Below are positions 44,274 through 52,769 of a DNA stretch of 64,000 nucleotides, one piece after another. Position 1 is the first letter of the stretch. Each line of letters starts with the position of its first letter. The notes below the pieces were generated by a model that saw nothing but the letters and a program-made list of their open reading frames with translations, ran no database searches and was not told the origin of the DNA. Origin of the DNA: an uncultured Prevotellaceae bacterium (GTDB lineage Bacteria; Bacteroidota; Bacteroidia; Bacteroidales; Bacteroidaceae); assembly GCA_902767775.1 (NCBI GenBank), contig CACXIP010000006.1, positions 124,001 through 188,000 of the forward strand, in the 5' to 3' direction. A program made the position numbers and the translations under genes.

Positions 44274-46703
44274 ATGATTGTTAAGTTAGGTAAATGTTTG
44301 TTTTTGCCGCTCTTGTTTTTCAGCAGTTTCATTCATAGTGTAGGAGCGGCTTCAGGATCAGATCCGATGGCAAACCCCGAGGCGGTAGTAACCTCGGGGC
44401 GAGCCCGGTTCACCGTCCTTACCCCACGAATGATACGTATCCAGTACAGCTCCAAGGGACTGTTTGAGGATAGGGCAACATTCGCAGTCATCAACCGCAA
44501 CCTCCCCCTTCCCGATTTCTCCACACGCGAGGAGAACGGATTCCTATATATCGAGACCGGACAGTTGACCTTGAGGTATAAGATAGGCAGCACCATTTCG
44601 CCATCACTGAAATCACCCAACAACCTGTCCGTCACCATGAAATTGAATGGGCGCGACGTAATCTGGTATCCCGGCAAGGAAGACGCACTCAACCTGAAAG
44701 GCACCAAGCGCACGCTCGACACCGCCAGCGGCGATAACCAGCGCCCCGACCTGGAGGATGGCATCATCTCAAGGGCAGGATGGGCACTCATCGATGAGTC
44801 GCCGAAGACCAAGCGTGGCGACGGGTCCACCACTTTCGCCTTCGAAGGTCAGGTGGATGGTATCGACTGGTTGGCAAAGCCCGTCGACGCCAATGCCCTC
44901 GACTGGTATTTCATGGGTTATGGCCATGACTACAAGGACGCCATCGGCGACTACATCAAGATAGCGGGACGCCAGCCGCTTCCTCCGCTTTATGTGTTGG
45001 GCTATTGGTACAGCAAGTATCAGCGCTACTCCCAGCAGGACTTCATCAATCTCGTCAACGAGATGCGGCAAAACGATATCCCTCTCGACGTGATGATTTA
45101 CGATATGGACTGGCACCTCGACGGGTGGACGGGATGGACGTGGAACAAGAGCCTCATCCCCAATCCTCCAGGACTCATCAACTGGATGCACAACCAAGGG
45201 CTGAAGGTGGGCCTCAACCTCCACCCCGCCGATGGCGTGGCCAGTTACGAGGACCACTTCAGCGAGATTGCCAAAGATATGAAGGTCAGTGGCGACAGGG
45301 TGCCGTGGATGCTTGAAGACTCCACTTTCTACCGCTCCATGTTCACTCATATCATCCGTGAGCGTGAGAAAGAGGGAGTGGACTTCTGGTGGATTGACTG
45401 GCAGCAGAACCTCACCAGTTTCTATACCGATGGACTGGGCGAGACCTTCTGGTGCAACCATGTCTTCTTCAACGATATGCGCCTCAACCGCACCGACCGC
45501 CGACCGTTCATCTTCCACCGCTGGGGAGGCCTTGGCAGCCACAGATACCCCATCGGTTTTTCCGGCGACACCTATTCCACCTTCGGCTCGTTGGCTTTCC
45601 AACCCTATTTCACCGCCACCGCATCCAATGTGTGCTTTGGCTATTGGGGACACGACCTGGGCGGACATCTGCAGATAGCACCCACCAATTCCGAACTGAT
45701 GCTGCGGTGGTTGCAGTTTGGGGTGTTCTCACCGATATTCCGCACCCACGGCGCCAGTAAGGAGGGCAACGAGCGGCGTATATGGAAGTTGGACAATTTC
45801 CCCATGTTGCTCGACTGTGTCAACCTGCGCTATCAGCTGATGCCCTATATCTATACTGCGGCGCGACAGGCATACGACACAGGCATCTCCATCTGCCGTC
45901 CGCTCTATTATGACTGGCCCGAGGAGAATGAGGCTTACCGACAGGAGGGTGAGTATATGTTTGGCGACGATATCCTTGTCTCGCCCATCGTCACCGCTGC
46001 CGGCAACAACCAGAAGGCATTTCACAAGACATGGCTGCCCGAAGGTTCGTGGTATGATGTCTGCCACAACGAGATGGTGGAGGGAGCTACAACCATCAGC
46101 CACTATTATGGGATGGGCGACATCCCCTATTTCGTCAAGGCTGGTGCTGTGGTGGTGTGTGACCCTCCGATGAGGAACCTGAAGAATGCGTCCTCCAGCC
46201 TTGTCGTGAAGGTGTACCCAGGCAGCGACGGTGAGACATCGTTGTATGAGGATGCCGGAGATACACAAGATTATGAGAACGGAGCCTTTGCCACCACGTC
46301 GTTCAGTCAGACACGCACCCCGTCGGAACTGTCGCTCACCATCGCCCCCCGCCAGGGACAATATGATGGGATGCTCGCAGAGCGGTCGTATCAGGTGGTG
46401 TTCGTCTTGGAGGATGAGCCGCGTGAGGTGACCGTGAATGGCGTGCCCACCGACGACTGGACCTACGACGGGCAGATGCGCCAGGTGACCGTCACCGTGC
46501 CGGTAACCGACTGCGGTCAGCAAACCGTGGTGTCGCTGCAACGCAACGCCACCGACATCACACAGATAGGGACGGCAGCCATCGTCTCTCAGAAATACTA
46601 CGATATGCAGGGCCGTGAGTACACCTATGCACCGCAGGGCACATATATCCTCAAGCGCGTATGGAGCAACGGCAATGTGACCACGAAGAAATATATCCGT
46701 TAA
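44274..46703 (+). CDS. GH31 alpha-glycosidase (WIDW subtype), paralogue
   Basis: An 809-residue secreted enzyme closely related to the one at 32592, with a signal peptide ending near residue 25. The nucleophile is Asp 375 in FWWIDWQQN and the probable acid/base Asp 432 in GFSGDTY. It is longer than its paralogue because of a C-terminal extension ending in a YYDMQGREYTYAPQGTYILK tail, a possible surface-sorting signal. It is the first gene of a five-gene unit (GH31, SusF-like, C10, GH97, GH38). After its TAA the frame remains open through a proline-rich 9-base repeat. Confidence 0.92.
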   Translation: MIVKLGKCLFLPLLFFSSFIHSVGAASGSDPMANPEAVVTSGRARFTVLTPRMIRIQYSSKGLFEDRATFAVINRNLPLPDFSTREENGFLYIETGQLTLRYKIGSTISPSLKSPNNLSVTMKLNGRDVIWYPGKEDALNLKGTKRTLDTASGDNQRPDLEDGIISRAGWALIDESPKTKRGDGSTTFAFEGQVDGIDWLAKPVDANALDWYFMGYGHDYKDAIGDYIKIAGRQPLPPLYVLGYWYSKYQRYSQQDFINLVNEMRQNDIPLDVMIYDMDWHLDGWTGWTWNKSLIPNPPGLINWMHNQGLKVGLNLHPADGVASYEDHFSEIAKDMKVSGDRVPWMLEDSTFYRSMFTHIIREREKEGVDFWWIDWQQNLTSFYTDGLGETFWCNHVFFNDMRLNRTDRRPFIFHRWGGLGSHRYPIGFSGDTYSTFGSLAFQPYFTATASNVCFGYWGHDLGGHLQIAPTNSELMLRWLQFGVFSPIFRTHGASKEGNERRIWKLDNFPMLLDCVNLRYQLMPYIYTAARQAYDTGISICRPLYYDWPEENEAYRQEGEYMFGDDILVSPIVTAAGNNQKAFHKTWLPEGSWYDVCHNEMVEGATTISHYYGMGDIPYFVKAGAVVVCDPPMRNLKNASSSLVVKVYPGSDGETSLYEDAGDTQDYENGAFATTSFSQTRTPSELSLTIAPRQGQYDGMLAERSYQVVFVLEDEPREVTVNGVPTDDWTYDGQMRQVTVTVPVTDCGQQTVVSLQRNATDITQIGTAAIVSQKYYDMQGREYTYAPQGTYILKRVWSNGNVTTKKYIR

Positions 46704-46713
46704 TCAGAATCCC

Positions 46714-46776
46714 ACCCGGAAAACCCGGAAAACCCAGAAACCCCAGAAACCCCGGAAAATCCGGAAACTCCGGAAA
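46714..46776 (+). repeat. Tandem 9-base repeat, seven units
   Basis: Seven 9-base units of consensus nCCCGGAAA (variants with CAG or TCC) fill the gap between the GH31 stop and the SusF-like gene. In the GH31 frame they would read as PEN/PET triplets after the stop codon. Confidence 0.85.
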
Positions 46777-46779
46777 AAA

Positions 46780-46807
46780 CCTCAAACCTCAAACCTCAAA
46801 CCTCAAA
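46780..46807 (+). repeat. Tandem 7-base repeat, four units
   Basis: Four perfect copies of CCTCAAA lie directly after the 9-base array and end 11 bp before the SusF-like start codon. Copy number changes here would alter the leader but not the coding frame. Confidence 0.85.
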
Positions 46808-46818
46808 AATAAAAACCT

Positions 46819-47730
46819 ATGACCCATAAAACCATCCTGTTGTATGTCATTTGCCTCTTGATGCCATTCGCTGCAGAGGCGCAGAGCTTCGATGCCCTCT
46901 GGGCTACGGGCAGCGCTGTGCCGGAGGGCTCACGCCAGTTGACAAAACGGCCCGACGGACAGTTCCGTTTCGCAGGCGCATTGAATGAGGGCGAGTTGAA
47001 AATCATGACTACCGAGACCTACCAGAAGGGTGTCACACAGTTTCTCAAACCGCAGTTGGTGGACTCCTATCTCATCAACAAAGGCATCAACTATGTCATC
47101 ACTTCGGATGAGACGCAACCTGGTTGGGTGGTCTCGTTTCAGGAAGACACCTACCGGTTCCTCGTCGACCCCGTGGCAAGGAAGGTGACTGGCGAACTGA
47201 TGCTCCCGTGGAACGAGGTGTTCATCGCCGGCAGCGCATTCGAGGGCGGAGCCAATCATGTGGAATGGAACCGCAACGGTATGCTGCCTTTCGAGCGCGA
47301 CCACGACAATCCCTATGTCTTCTCATGGACCGGATGGCTGGGAGAGACTGGTGGGGTGGTGGAACCAGGCCGCTTCAAATTGGAAGGACAGATGACATGG
47401 GGTCCCCGTGAACTGCATCCTTATGTGCAGGACGAGAACCTGCTTACTTCCACTCAGATGCGGCAGGGTGGTGACGACACCAAGTGGCATGTCTACGTGG
47501 AAGGTGTCTACCATATCGTCGTCGACCTCTTCAATGAGACGTTCAGTGCAGAACTCGTCACCGATTCCAAGATGCCGCAGGCAGATGGCGTCGACGAGAT
47601 GGTGGCACCCCGCGATGAGCAAACCGTTGCAGTATACAACATGAACGGCATGCAGGTGCAACGGCTGCAGAAAGGTATCAATATCGTGAGGACCGCCGAC
47701 GGAAAGGTGAGGAAGGTACTCTCGAAATAA
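46819..47730 (+). CDS. SusF/SusE-like carbohydrate-binding protein with C-terminal tail
   Basis: A 303-residue secreted paralogue of the protein at 34855, with a signal peptide ending near AEAQ and no lipobox. Two SusF-type modules are seen: LWATGSAVPEGSRQLTKRP (about 25-118) and EVFIAGSAFEGGANHVEWN (about 130-255, ending GGDDTKWHVYVEGVYHIVVD). The last ~45 residues add YNMNGMQVQRLQKGINIVRT, a tail absent from the shorter paralogue. It is separated from the GH31 gene by the tandem repeats. Confidence 0.85.
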   Translation: MTHKTILLYVICLLMPFAAEAQSFDALWATGSAVPEGSRQLTKRPDGQFRFAGALNEGELKIMTTETYQKGVTQFLKPQLVDSYLINKGINYVITSDETQPGWVVSFQEDTYRFLVDPVARKVTGELMLPWNEVFIAGSAFEGGANHVEWNRNGMLPFERDHDNPYVFSWTGWLGETGGVVEPGRFKLEGQMTWGPRELHPYVQDENLLTSTQMRQGGDDTKWHVYVEGVYHIVVDLFNETFSAELVTDSKMPQADGVDEMVAPRDEQTVAVYNMNGMQVQRLQKGINIVRTADGKVRKVLSK

Positions 47731-47750
47731 ATATTTGGTCTTGAAAAACG

Positions 47751-50700
47751 ATGTCTATGAGAAGCAACACCATTAAAACAGCCATACTGTGGGGCTGCCT
47801 GCTCTGCTTCGGCACTGCCAGCGCCGCCCCCGTGTCACCCCAGCAAGCCATGGGACTTGCCAAATCGTTTCTGAGTGCCAGAGGAAAGACGGTGTCGGCA
47901 CTTCATGCCGCGAAGGCACCGCAGACATCTGGACGGTTCACAGACAGCGCCGCCTATCATGTCTTTGATGTGGAAGGCGGTGGTTTTGTGGTGGTCTCAG
48001 GCGACGACCTCACCGCACCTGTGCTGGGATACAGCGACAAGGGTGTGTTTTGTGAGGACAACTTGCCCGAAGGGCTTCAGTGGCTGTTGCAGACCTATGA
48101 GGAGCAGATAGGGCATGTGCGTGAGGCATCAGACAGGTATGCGACATGGCAGAGCCGGCGGACACCGTCGCCAAGCAGGTCGGTGCGCCACAACATCGAG
48201 CCCCTCATGACCACGCTGTGGAACCAGGGCTATCCCTACAACCTGCTCTGTCCTCAATACTACAACGAAGATGGGACATTGGGCGACCGTTGCGCCACAG
48301 GATGCGTGGCAACCGCCATTGCCCAGGTGATGGCATACTACAGATATCCGAATGCCACCCTCCGCACCATTCCCGGTTATGTGCAGCGTTTCTCCACCAA
48401 TCAGGGAGACAAGACCGTGCAGCTGAGAAACGTCGCCGCCAATTCCGCCATCGACTGGGAGCATATGCTCGATGCGTATGGCGACCACGACAGCGAGCAA
48501 CAGCGGCAGGCCATAGCCCAGTTGATGTACTGGGTGGGACTGGGCTGCAAGATGGGCTACGGCCCCTCGTCAGCGGCTGGCTTCCCTGAAGGGGTGAATG
48601 CGCTGAAAAGATATTTCGGCTACGACGACGGCACTCACATCGAGAGCAGGTCAAACCACACCATACGGAGTTGGGACGAGTTGCTCTACAAGGAGTTGGA
48701 GACTGGCCATCCCATCGCCTTTGCCGGCACCAACAGCGGCGGCGCCCATGCCTTCGTGCTCGATGGGTATGACGTCGACGGCCTGTTCCACGTCAACTGG
48801 GGGTGGGGCGGCATGAATAATGGCTATTTCAGAGTCGACGTGCTCGACCCCGACGACGATTCGGGCATCGGCGCATCGTCTACTCCCGGGGGCTACAACA
48901 TGGGGCAGGATGCCATCATCGGCATGCGGCTGCCCGATGATGTGACGGCTCCCGACAACGACGCATACAAACTCACGGTGAACGACTGGGAAATCAGGCG
49001 CGGCAACGTGTTTTTCGCCAACTACGTCAACTGGTCGGGTGTGAGTGCCGACTGGAATGTGGGCATCGCATGGGTGGCAGACGACGGGTCGCTGGCGCTT
49101 ATGGGCAATGAGTCGACCACCTATCTCGACCCGAATTATTATCAGGGTTTTGAGTTTGCCGTGAAAGGACTCGCTCAGGGCACCTACCATATCGTGCCGG
49201 TGAGCAAGCGCACCACCGACCAGCAGTGGCAGACAAATGTGAATCCAGCCATCAGTTATGTGGAGGCTGTGGTGGATGCCGACGGGCAGGTCAGCCTCAC
49301 CATTCACCCCATCCAGCAGGTGGAGGTGACGGAGATTTCCTTCCCCGGTGACCATCGCAGGGGCAACGACCAATCGGTGTGTGCCACGTTCCGCAACATG
49401 GGTGAGGAATACTATCATGAGGTGTTCCTCTTCGCTGGCACCAACAACCAGATGGATAATAGCCTCTGCCGCACCGCTGTGTCTATGGAGAAAGACGGCG
49501 AGGCTACGGCAACTTTGCATTTCACACCCGACCGCAGCGGCACATGGACGGTGTGGCTGGCTGCTGACGACAGGGGAAACCGCATATTGGGAAAGGCCGA
49601 GGTGAGCATCACCGACGAGGGCATTGCCAACACCGATGCCCTGCGCTTCGTGTCGTTGACAGTGGAGAACCGCACCAGCAACATGATTTACGGCAACTGC
49701 GCACAGGGCAAGGTCACCGTGGTCAATCAGGGCAAGCAGGACTTCGACGGCAAGATACGCCTCTGGCTGTTCAAGTTGGCTTCCGACGGCTACTATTATG
49801 GTGTGTCGAGTATCTACAAACCCATCCAGGCAGCTCCTGGAAAGATGGCAAAGACCGACTTCTTCTTCGACCATCTCGACATGGATGCCGTCTACACCAT
49901 GAGCATACTTTATGAGAGGGGTGGCGACATTCTCGACGGAGGACTGAAACCTGTGGGGACAACGAGGAAAGGTGTCGTTTGCTGGCTGAGCGACAAGTCG
50001 CTGAAAGGCATGCCGCCCAGTGCGTCGGTATACAGTCCTTCGAATGCCCTGGCGGTAGACATGAGCAGTGTGGGCGGCATGGTCACATCCGTGCATCCCA
50101 ACGACAACCCCAACACGCTCTATATTCTCAGTCCCGATGTCTCACTGCCTGAAGGTCTTGAGGATGCCAACGTGGTGAGGGGCAGCCAGTCCGAGACCAT
50201 CCGTCTTGTGGACAGCAGGGCATTCTTCACACCCATCGCTTTCACCGCCTCTGACATTTCACTCCAATGTGCGCCTGCAGAAGGGGTGTGGCAGACGATA
50301 GCACTGCCGTTCACCCCAGAGGGCATCCCCTCGGGCATGCAGGTGATGGAGTTCTCGTCGCTCGACGACAGCGGCATGCCTGTCTTCACCGCCACGCATT
50401 CCATGCAGCGCCAGATACCCTATCTTTTCCACACCGATGGCAATACATCACCCGTGCTGTCTGCCCATGATGCGAGAATCTCTCCCACACGTTCCGTCGC
50501 CATGGTGGCGGGTGCCGGCGAGACACGCTTCTGCGCAACGACCATGGGCGAGACACAGAGCGATGTGCTGGTGCTCAATGCCGATGGTGATACTTTCGTT
50601 GCCTCGCCAGGTCAGGTGAAGGTGCAGCCATTCAGGGCATATTTCTCCATGCCGGGCGCCGACCGCATTTCGCTGCTGGGTGCCGACCCCGATGGCCTGA

Positions 50701-50822
50701 CCGAAAAGATGGTCGACAAGAGCACAGATGCTGAAACCCTATATAACCTGAGCGGCCAGCGGGTGGTCAACCCCAGGCGGGGCATCTATATCAGAAACCA
50801 TAAAAAGGTGCTGATATGGTAA
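47751..50822 (+). CDS. C10 (streptopain-like) cysteine protease
   Basis: A 1023-residue secreted protease. A signal peptide (about 1-25) and a Spi-type propeptide (about 28-135, with FVVVSGDDLTAPVLGYSD) precede the C10 domain. The catalytic Cys is 185 in DRCATGCVATAIAQVMAYY and the catalytic His is 333 in GGAHAFVLDGYD, with the family NWGWGGMNNGYF after it. A long strand-rich C-terminal region (about 390-990) and the tail YNLSGQRVVNPRRGIYIRN follow. The GH97 start overlaps its stop by 7 bp, so the protease is truly part of the glycan operon. It may strip protein from glycoprotein or process surface proteins. Confidence 0.93.
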   Translation: MSMRSNTIKTAILWGCLLCFGTASAAPVSPQQAMGLAKSFLSARGKTVSALHAAKAPQTSGRFTDSAAYHVFDVEGGGFVVVSGDDLTAPVLGYSDKGVFCEDNLPEGLQWLLQTYEEQIGHVREASDRYATWQSRRTPSPSRSVRHNIEPLMTTLWNQGYPYNLLCPQYYNEDGTLGDRCATGCVATAIAQVMAYYRYPNATLRTIPGYVQRFSTNQGDKTVQLRNVAANSAIDWEHMLDAYGDHDSEQQRQAIAQLMYWVGLGCKMGYGPSSAAGFPEGVNALKRYFGYDDGTHIESRSNHTIRSWDELLYKELETGHPIAFAGTNSGGAHAFVLDGYDVDGLFHVNWGWGGMNNGYFRVDVLDPDDDSGIGASSTPGGYNMGQDAIIGMRLPDDVTAPDNDAYKLTVNDWEIRRGNVFFANYVNWSGVSADWNVGIAWVADDGSLALMGNESTTYLDPNYYQGFEFAVKGLAQGTYHIVPVSKRTTDQQWQTNVNPAISYVEAVVDADGQVSLTIHPIQQVEVTEISFPGDHRRGNDQSVCATFRNMGEEYYHEVFLFAGTNNQMDNSLCRTAVSMEKDGEATATLHFTPDRSGTWTVWLAADDRGNRILGKAEVSITDEGIANTDALRFVSLTVENRTSNMIYGNCAQGKVTVVNQGKQDFDGKIRLWLFKLASDGYYYGVSSIYKPIQAAPGKMAKTDFFFDHLDMDAVYTMSILYERGGDILDGGLKPVGTTRKGVVCWLSDKSLKGMPPSASVYSPSNALAVDMSSVGGMVTSVHPNDNPNTLYILSPDVSLPEGLEDANVVRGSQSETIRLVDSRAFFTPIAFTASDISLQCAPAEGVWQTIALPFTPEGIPSGMQVMEFSSLDDSGMPVFTATHSMQRQIPYLFHTDGNTSPVLSAHDARISPTRSVAMVAGAGETRFCATTMGETQSDVLVLNADGDTFVASPGQVKVQPFRAYFSMPGADRISLLGADPDGLTEKMVDKSTDAETLYNLSGQRVVNPRRGIYIRNHKKVLIW

Positions 50823-52750
50823 GGACATGGATGCTTTTCCTCATGGCACTGGTCTTCGGTGAGGCACAGGCTGCCCGAACGGTATCCCTGCAGTCGCCCA
50901 ACGGGGAGATAAAGGTAGATATCACCATCGCCGACAGTCTGTGGTTCACGGTCTGCAAGGGAGACGAGTGCGTGGTCAGTTCATGTGCGATATCCCTGCA
51001 GCTCCCCAAACAGTCGGGTGCAAGTCTTCGCGTAAAAGGTGTGAAAAGAGACGCCATCGATGAGACCTTGCACAACAGGATACCCATCAAAAATGCTGTC
51101 ACACGCAACAAGGCATCACGGCTCAGACTGTCGCTGTCGGGTCCTTACGATGTGGAGTTCCGCGCCTACGACCATGCCGTGGCATATAGGTTCATCATCA
51201 GGGGAAAGGGATTGGCGGAAGTGGTGGACGAGGAGATGAACCTCGACTTCCTCACCCCGTTTACCGCCCATCTCTCCAAAACAAAATCGGGCTTCTGGAC
51301 TTCTTACGAATCGCCCTATACCCATGTTTCCACAAGCGACTATGGCGCCGACGACGAGATGGTCTACCTGCCTGTGTTGCTGGAAACACCACGAGGCACG
51401 AAAATCCTGTTTTCCGAAAGCGACGTGCGCGACTATCCCGCCATGTTTCTGAAAGGCACTGCCAGCCATGGGCTGAAAGCGGTCTTCCCGAGGTCGCCCA
51501 AGAAATGGGAACCTTATGGCGACCGGGGGTTCATGGTCACGGAAGAGCATCCCTATATCGCATCCACCTCAGCCAACCGCCCGTTGCCATGGCGTTTCCT
51601 TGTCATTGGCAATGATGCCGATATCGCTGCCAACGAGATGGAGCGCATCCTCGGCGGTGAGTGTGAGATGGAGGACACCGACTGGATAAAACCGGGAAAG
51701 GTGAGCTGGGACTGGTGGAACCACTGGACGGTGTGGAACGTGGATTTCGTCACGGGCATCAACAACGCCACCTATCGCTACTTCATCGATTTCGCATCGG
51801 AATATGGCATAGAATACATCCTGCTCGACGAGGGCTGGTGTAAAGACGTGAACGACCCTTACACCACTCGCGACGACATCGATGTGAGGCAACTCGTGGA
51901 ATACGGACGCCAGAAAGGTGTGGGGGTGATTCTTTGGCTCACTTGGCTCGCTGTGGAGCGGCACATGGACCTCATCGCTCATTATGCCGACATGGGGGTG
52001 AGGGGACTGAAGATTGACTTCATGGACCATAGCGACCAGTGGATGGTGAACTACTATGAGCGTGTGGCAAAAGAGTGCGCGCGCCACAAGATGATGGTCG
52101 ATTTCCACGGGTCGTTCAAACCCGCTGGCCTTGAAATCAGATATCCCAACGTGATTTCCTACGAAGGGGTGCTCGGGATGGAGCAGGGAAGAGGCTGCCA
52201 CCCCGACAACACGATTTGGCTGCCCTTCATTCGCAATGCCGTGGGACCGATGGACTTCACACCGGGGTCGATGGCATCGGCACAGCCTGAGGACAACTTC
52301 GGGAGTGGCTCATTGCCGATGGGCAGTGGCACGCGTGCCTACCAGATGGCGCTCTATGTGGTCTTTGAGAGTGCCCTGCAGATGCTTGCCGACAGCCCCA
52401 CGCGATACATCAACGAGGATGAGTGTACCCGGTTCATCGCCCAGGTGCCCACCACATGGGATGAGTCGAGGGTGCTCTCGGCAAAGGCGGGCAGCCATTA
52501 TGTGGTGGCACGCAGGAAAGGCAAGCGGTGGTTTGTGGGTGCCATCACGGGCAGCAGCCCACAGGACCTGGATGTCAGCCTCGACTTCCTGGGGCAGGCA
52601 GGCGAACTACAGTTCTTCCAGGACGGAGCCAACGCCCACCGCATCGCTGTCGACTACAGGAAAGGCAGCCGCCGGGTGACACCGACCGACACGCTGCACC
52701 TCCATCTGGCAAGGAATGGCGGGTGGTGCGGAGTTGTCGAACCACAATGA
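50816..52750 (+). CDS. GH97 glycosidase, probably retaining alpha-galactosidase type
   Basis: A 644-residue secreted GH97 enzyme with a signal peptide ending near residue 19. The N-terminal beta-super-sandwich (about 22-275) precedes the barrel. Asp 401 in LKIDFMDHSDQ and Glu 450 in YEGVLGMEQ fit the nucleophile and acid/base of the retaining alpha-galactosidase branch better than the two-glutamate base of inverting SusB-type alpha-glucosidases. DFHGSFKPAG also fits the retaining branch. It overlaps the C10 gene by 7 bp and precedes the GH38 gene. The branch assignment is from memory of the motifs and needs an alignment. Confidence 0.88.
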   Translation: MVRTWMLFLMALVFGEAQAARTVSLQSPNGEIKVDITIADSLWFTVCKGDECVVSSCAISLQLPKQSGASLRVKGVKRDAIDETLHNRIPIKNAVTRNKASRLRLSLSGPYDVEFRAYDHAVAYRFIIRGKGLAEVVDEEMNLDFLTPFTAHLSKTKSGFWTSYESPYTHVSTSDYGADDEMVYLPVLLETPRGTKILFSESDVRDYPAMFLKGTASHGLKAVFPRSPKKWEPYGDRGFMVTEEHPYIASTSANRPLPWRFLVIGNDADIAANEMERILGGECEMEDTDWIKPGKVSWDWWNHWTVWNVDFVTGINNATYRYFIDFASEYGIEYILLDEGWCKDVNDPYTTRDDIDVRQLVEYGRQKGVGVILWLTWLAVERHMDLIAHYADMGVRGLKIDFMDHSDQWMVNYYERVAKECARHKMMVDFHGSFKPAGLEIRYPNVISYEGVLGMEQGRGCHPDNTIWLPFIRNAVGPMDFTPGSMASAQPEDNFGSGSLPMGSGTRAYQMALYVVFESALQMLADSPTRYINEDECTRFIAQVPTTWDESRVLSAKAGSHYVVARRKGKRWFVGAITGSSPQDLDVSLDFLGQAGELQFFQDGANAHRIAVDYRKGSRRVTPTDTLHLHLARNGGWCGVVEPQ

Positions 52751-52769
52751 ATTTTATCAACTATACCAT

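Noticed and set aside
46714-46807. Tandem repeats as a CRISPR array
   Set aside because: Units are 7-9 bases without spacers, and no cas gene is near.
50816-52750. GH97 protein as a SusB-type inverting alpha-glucosidase
   Set aside because: The LKIDFMD and YEGV motifs fit the retaining branch better; left open pending alignment.
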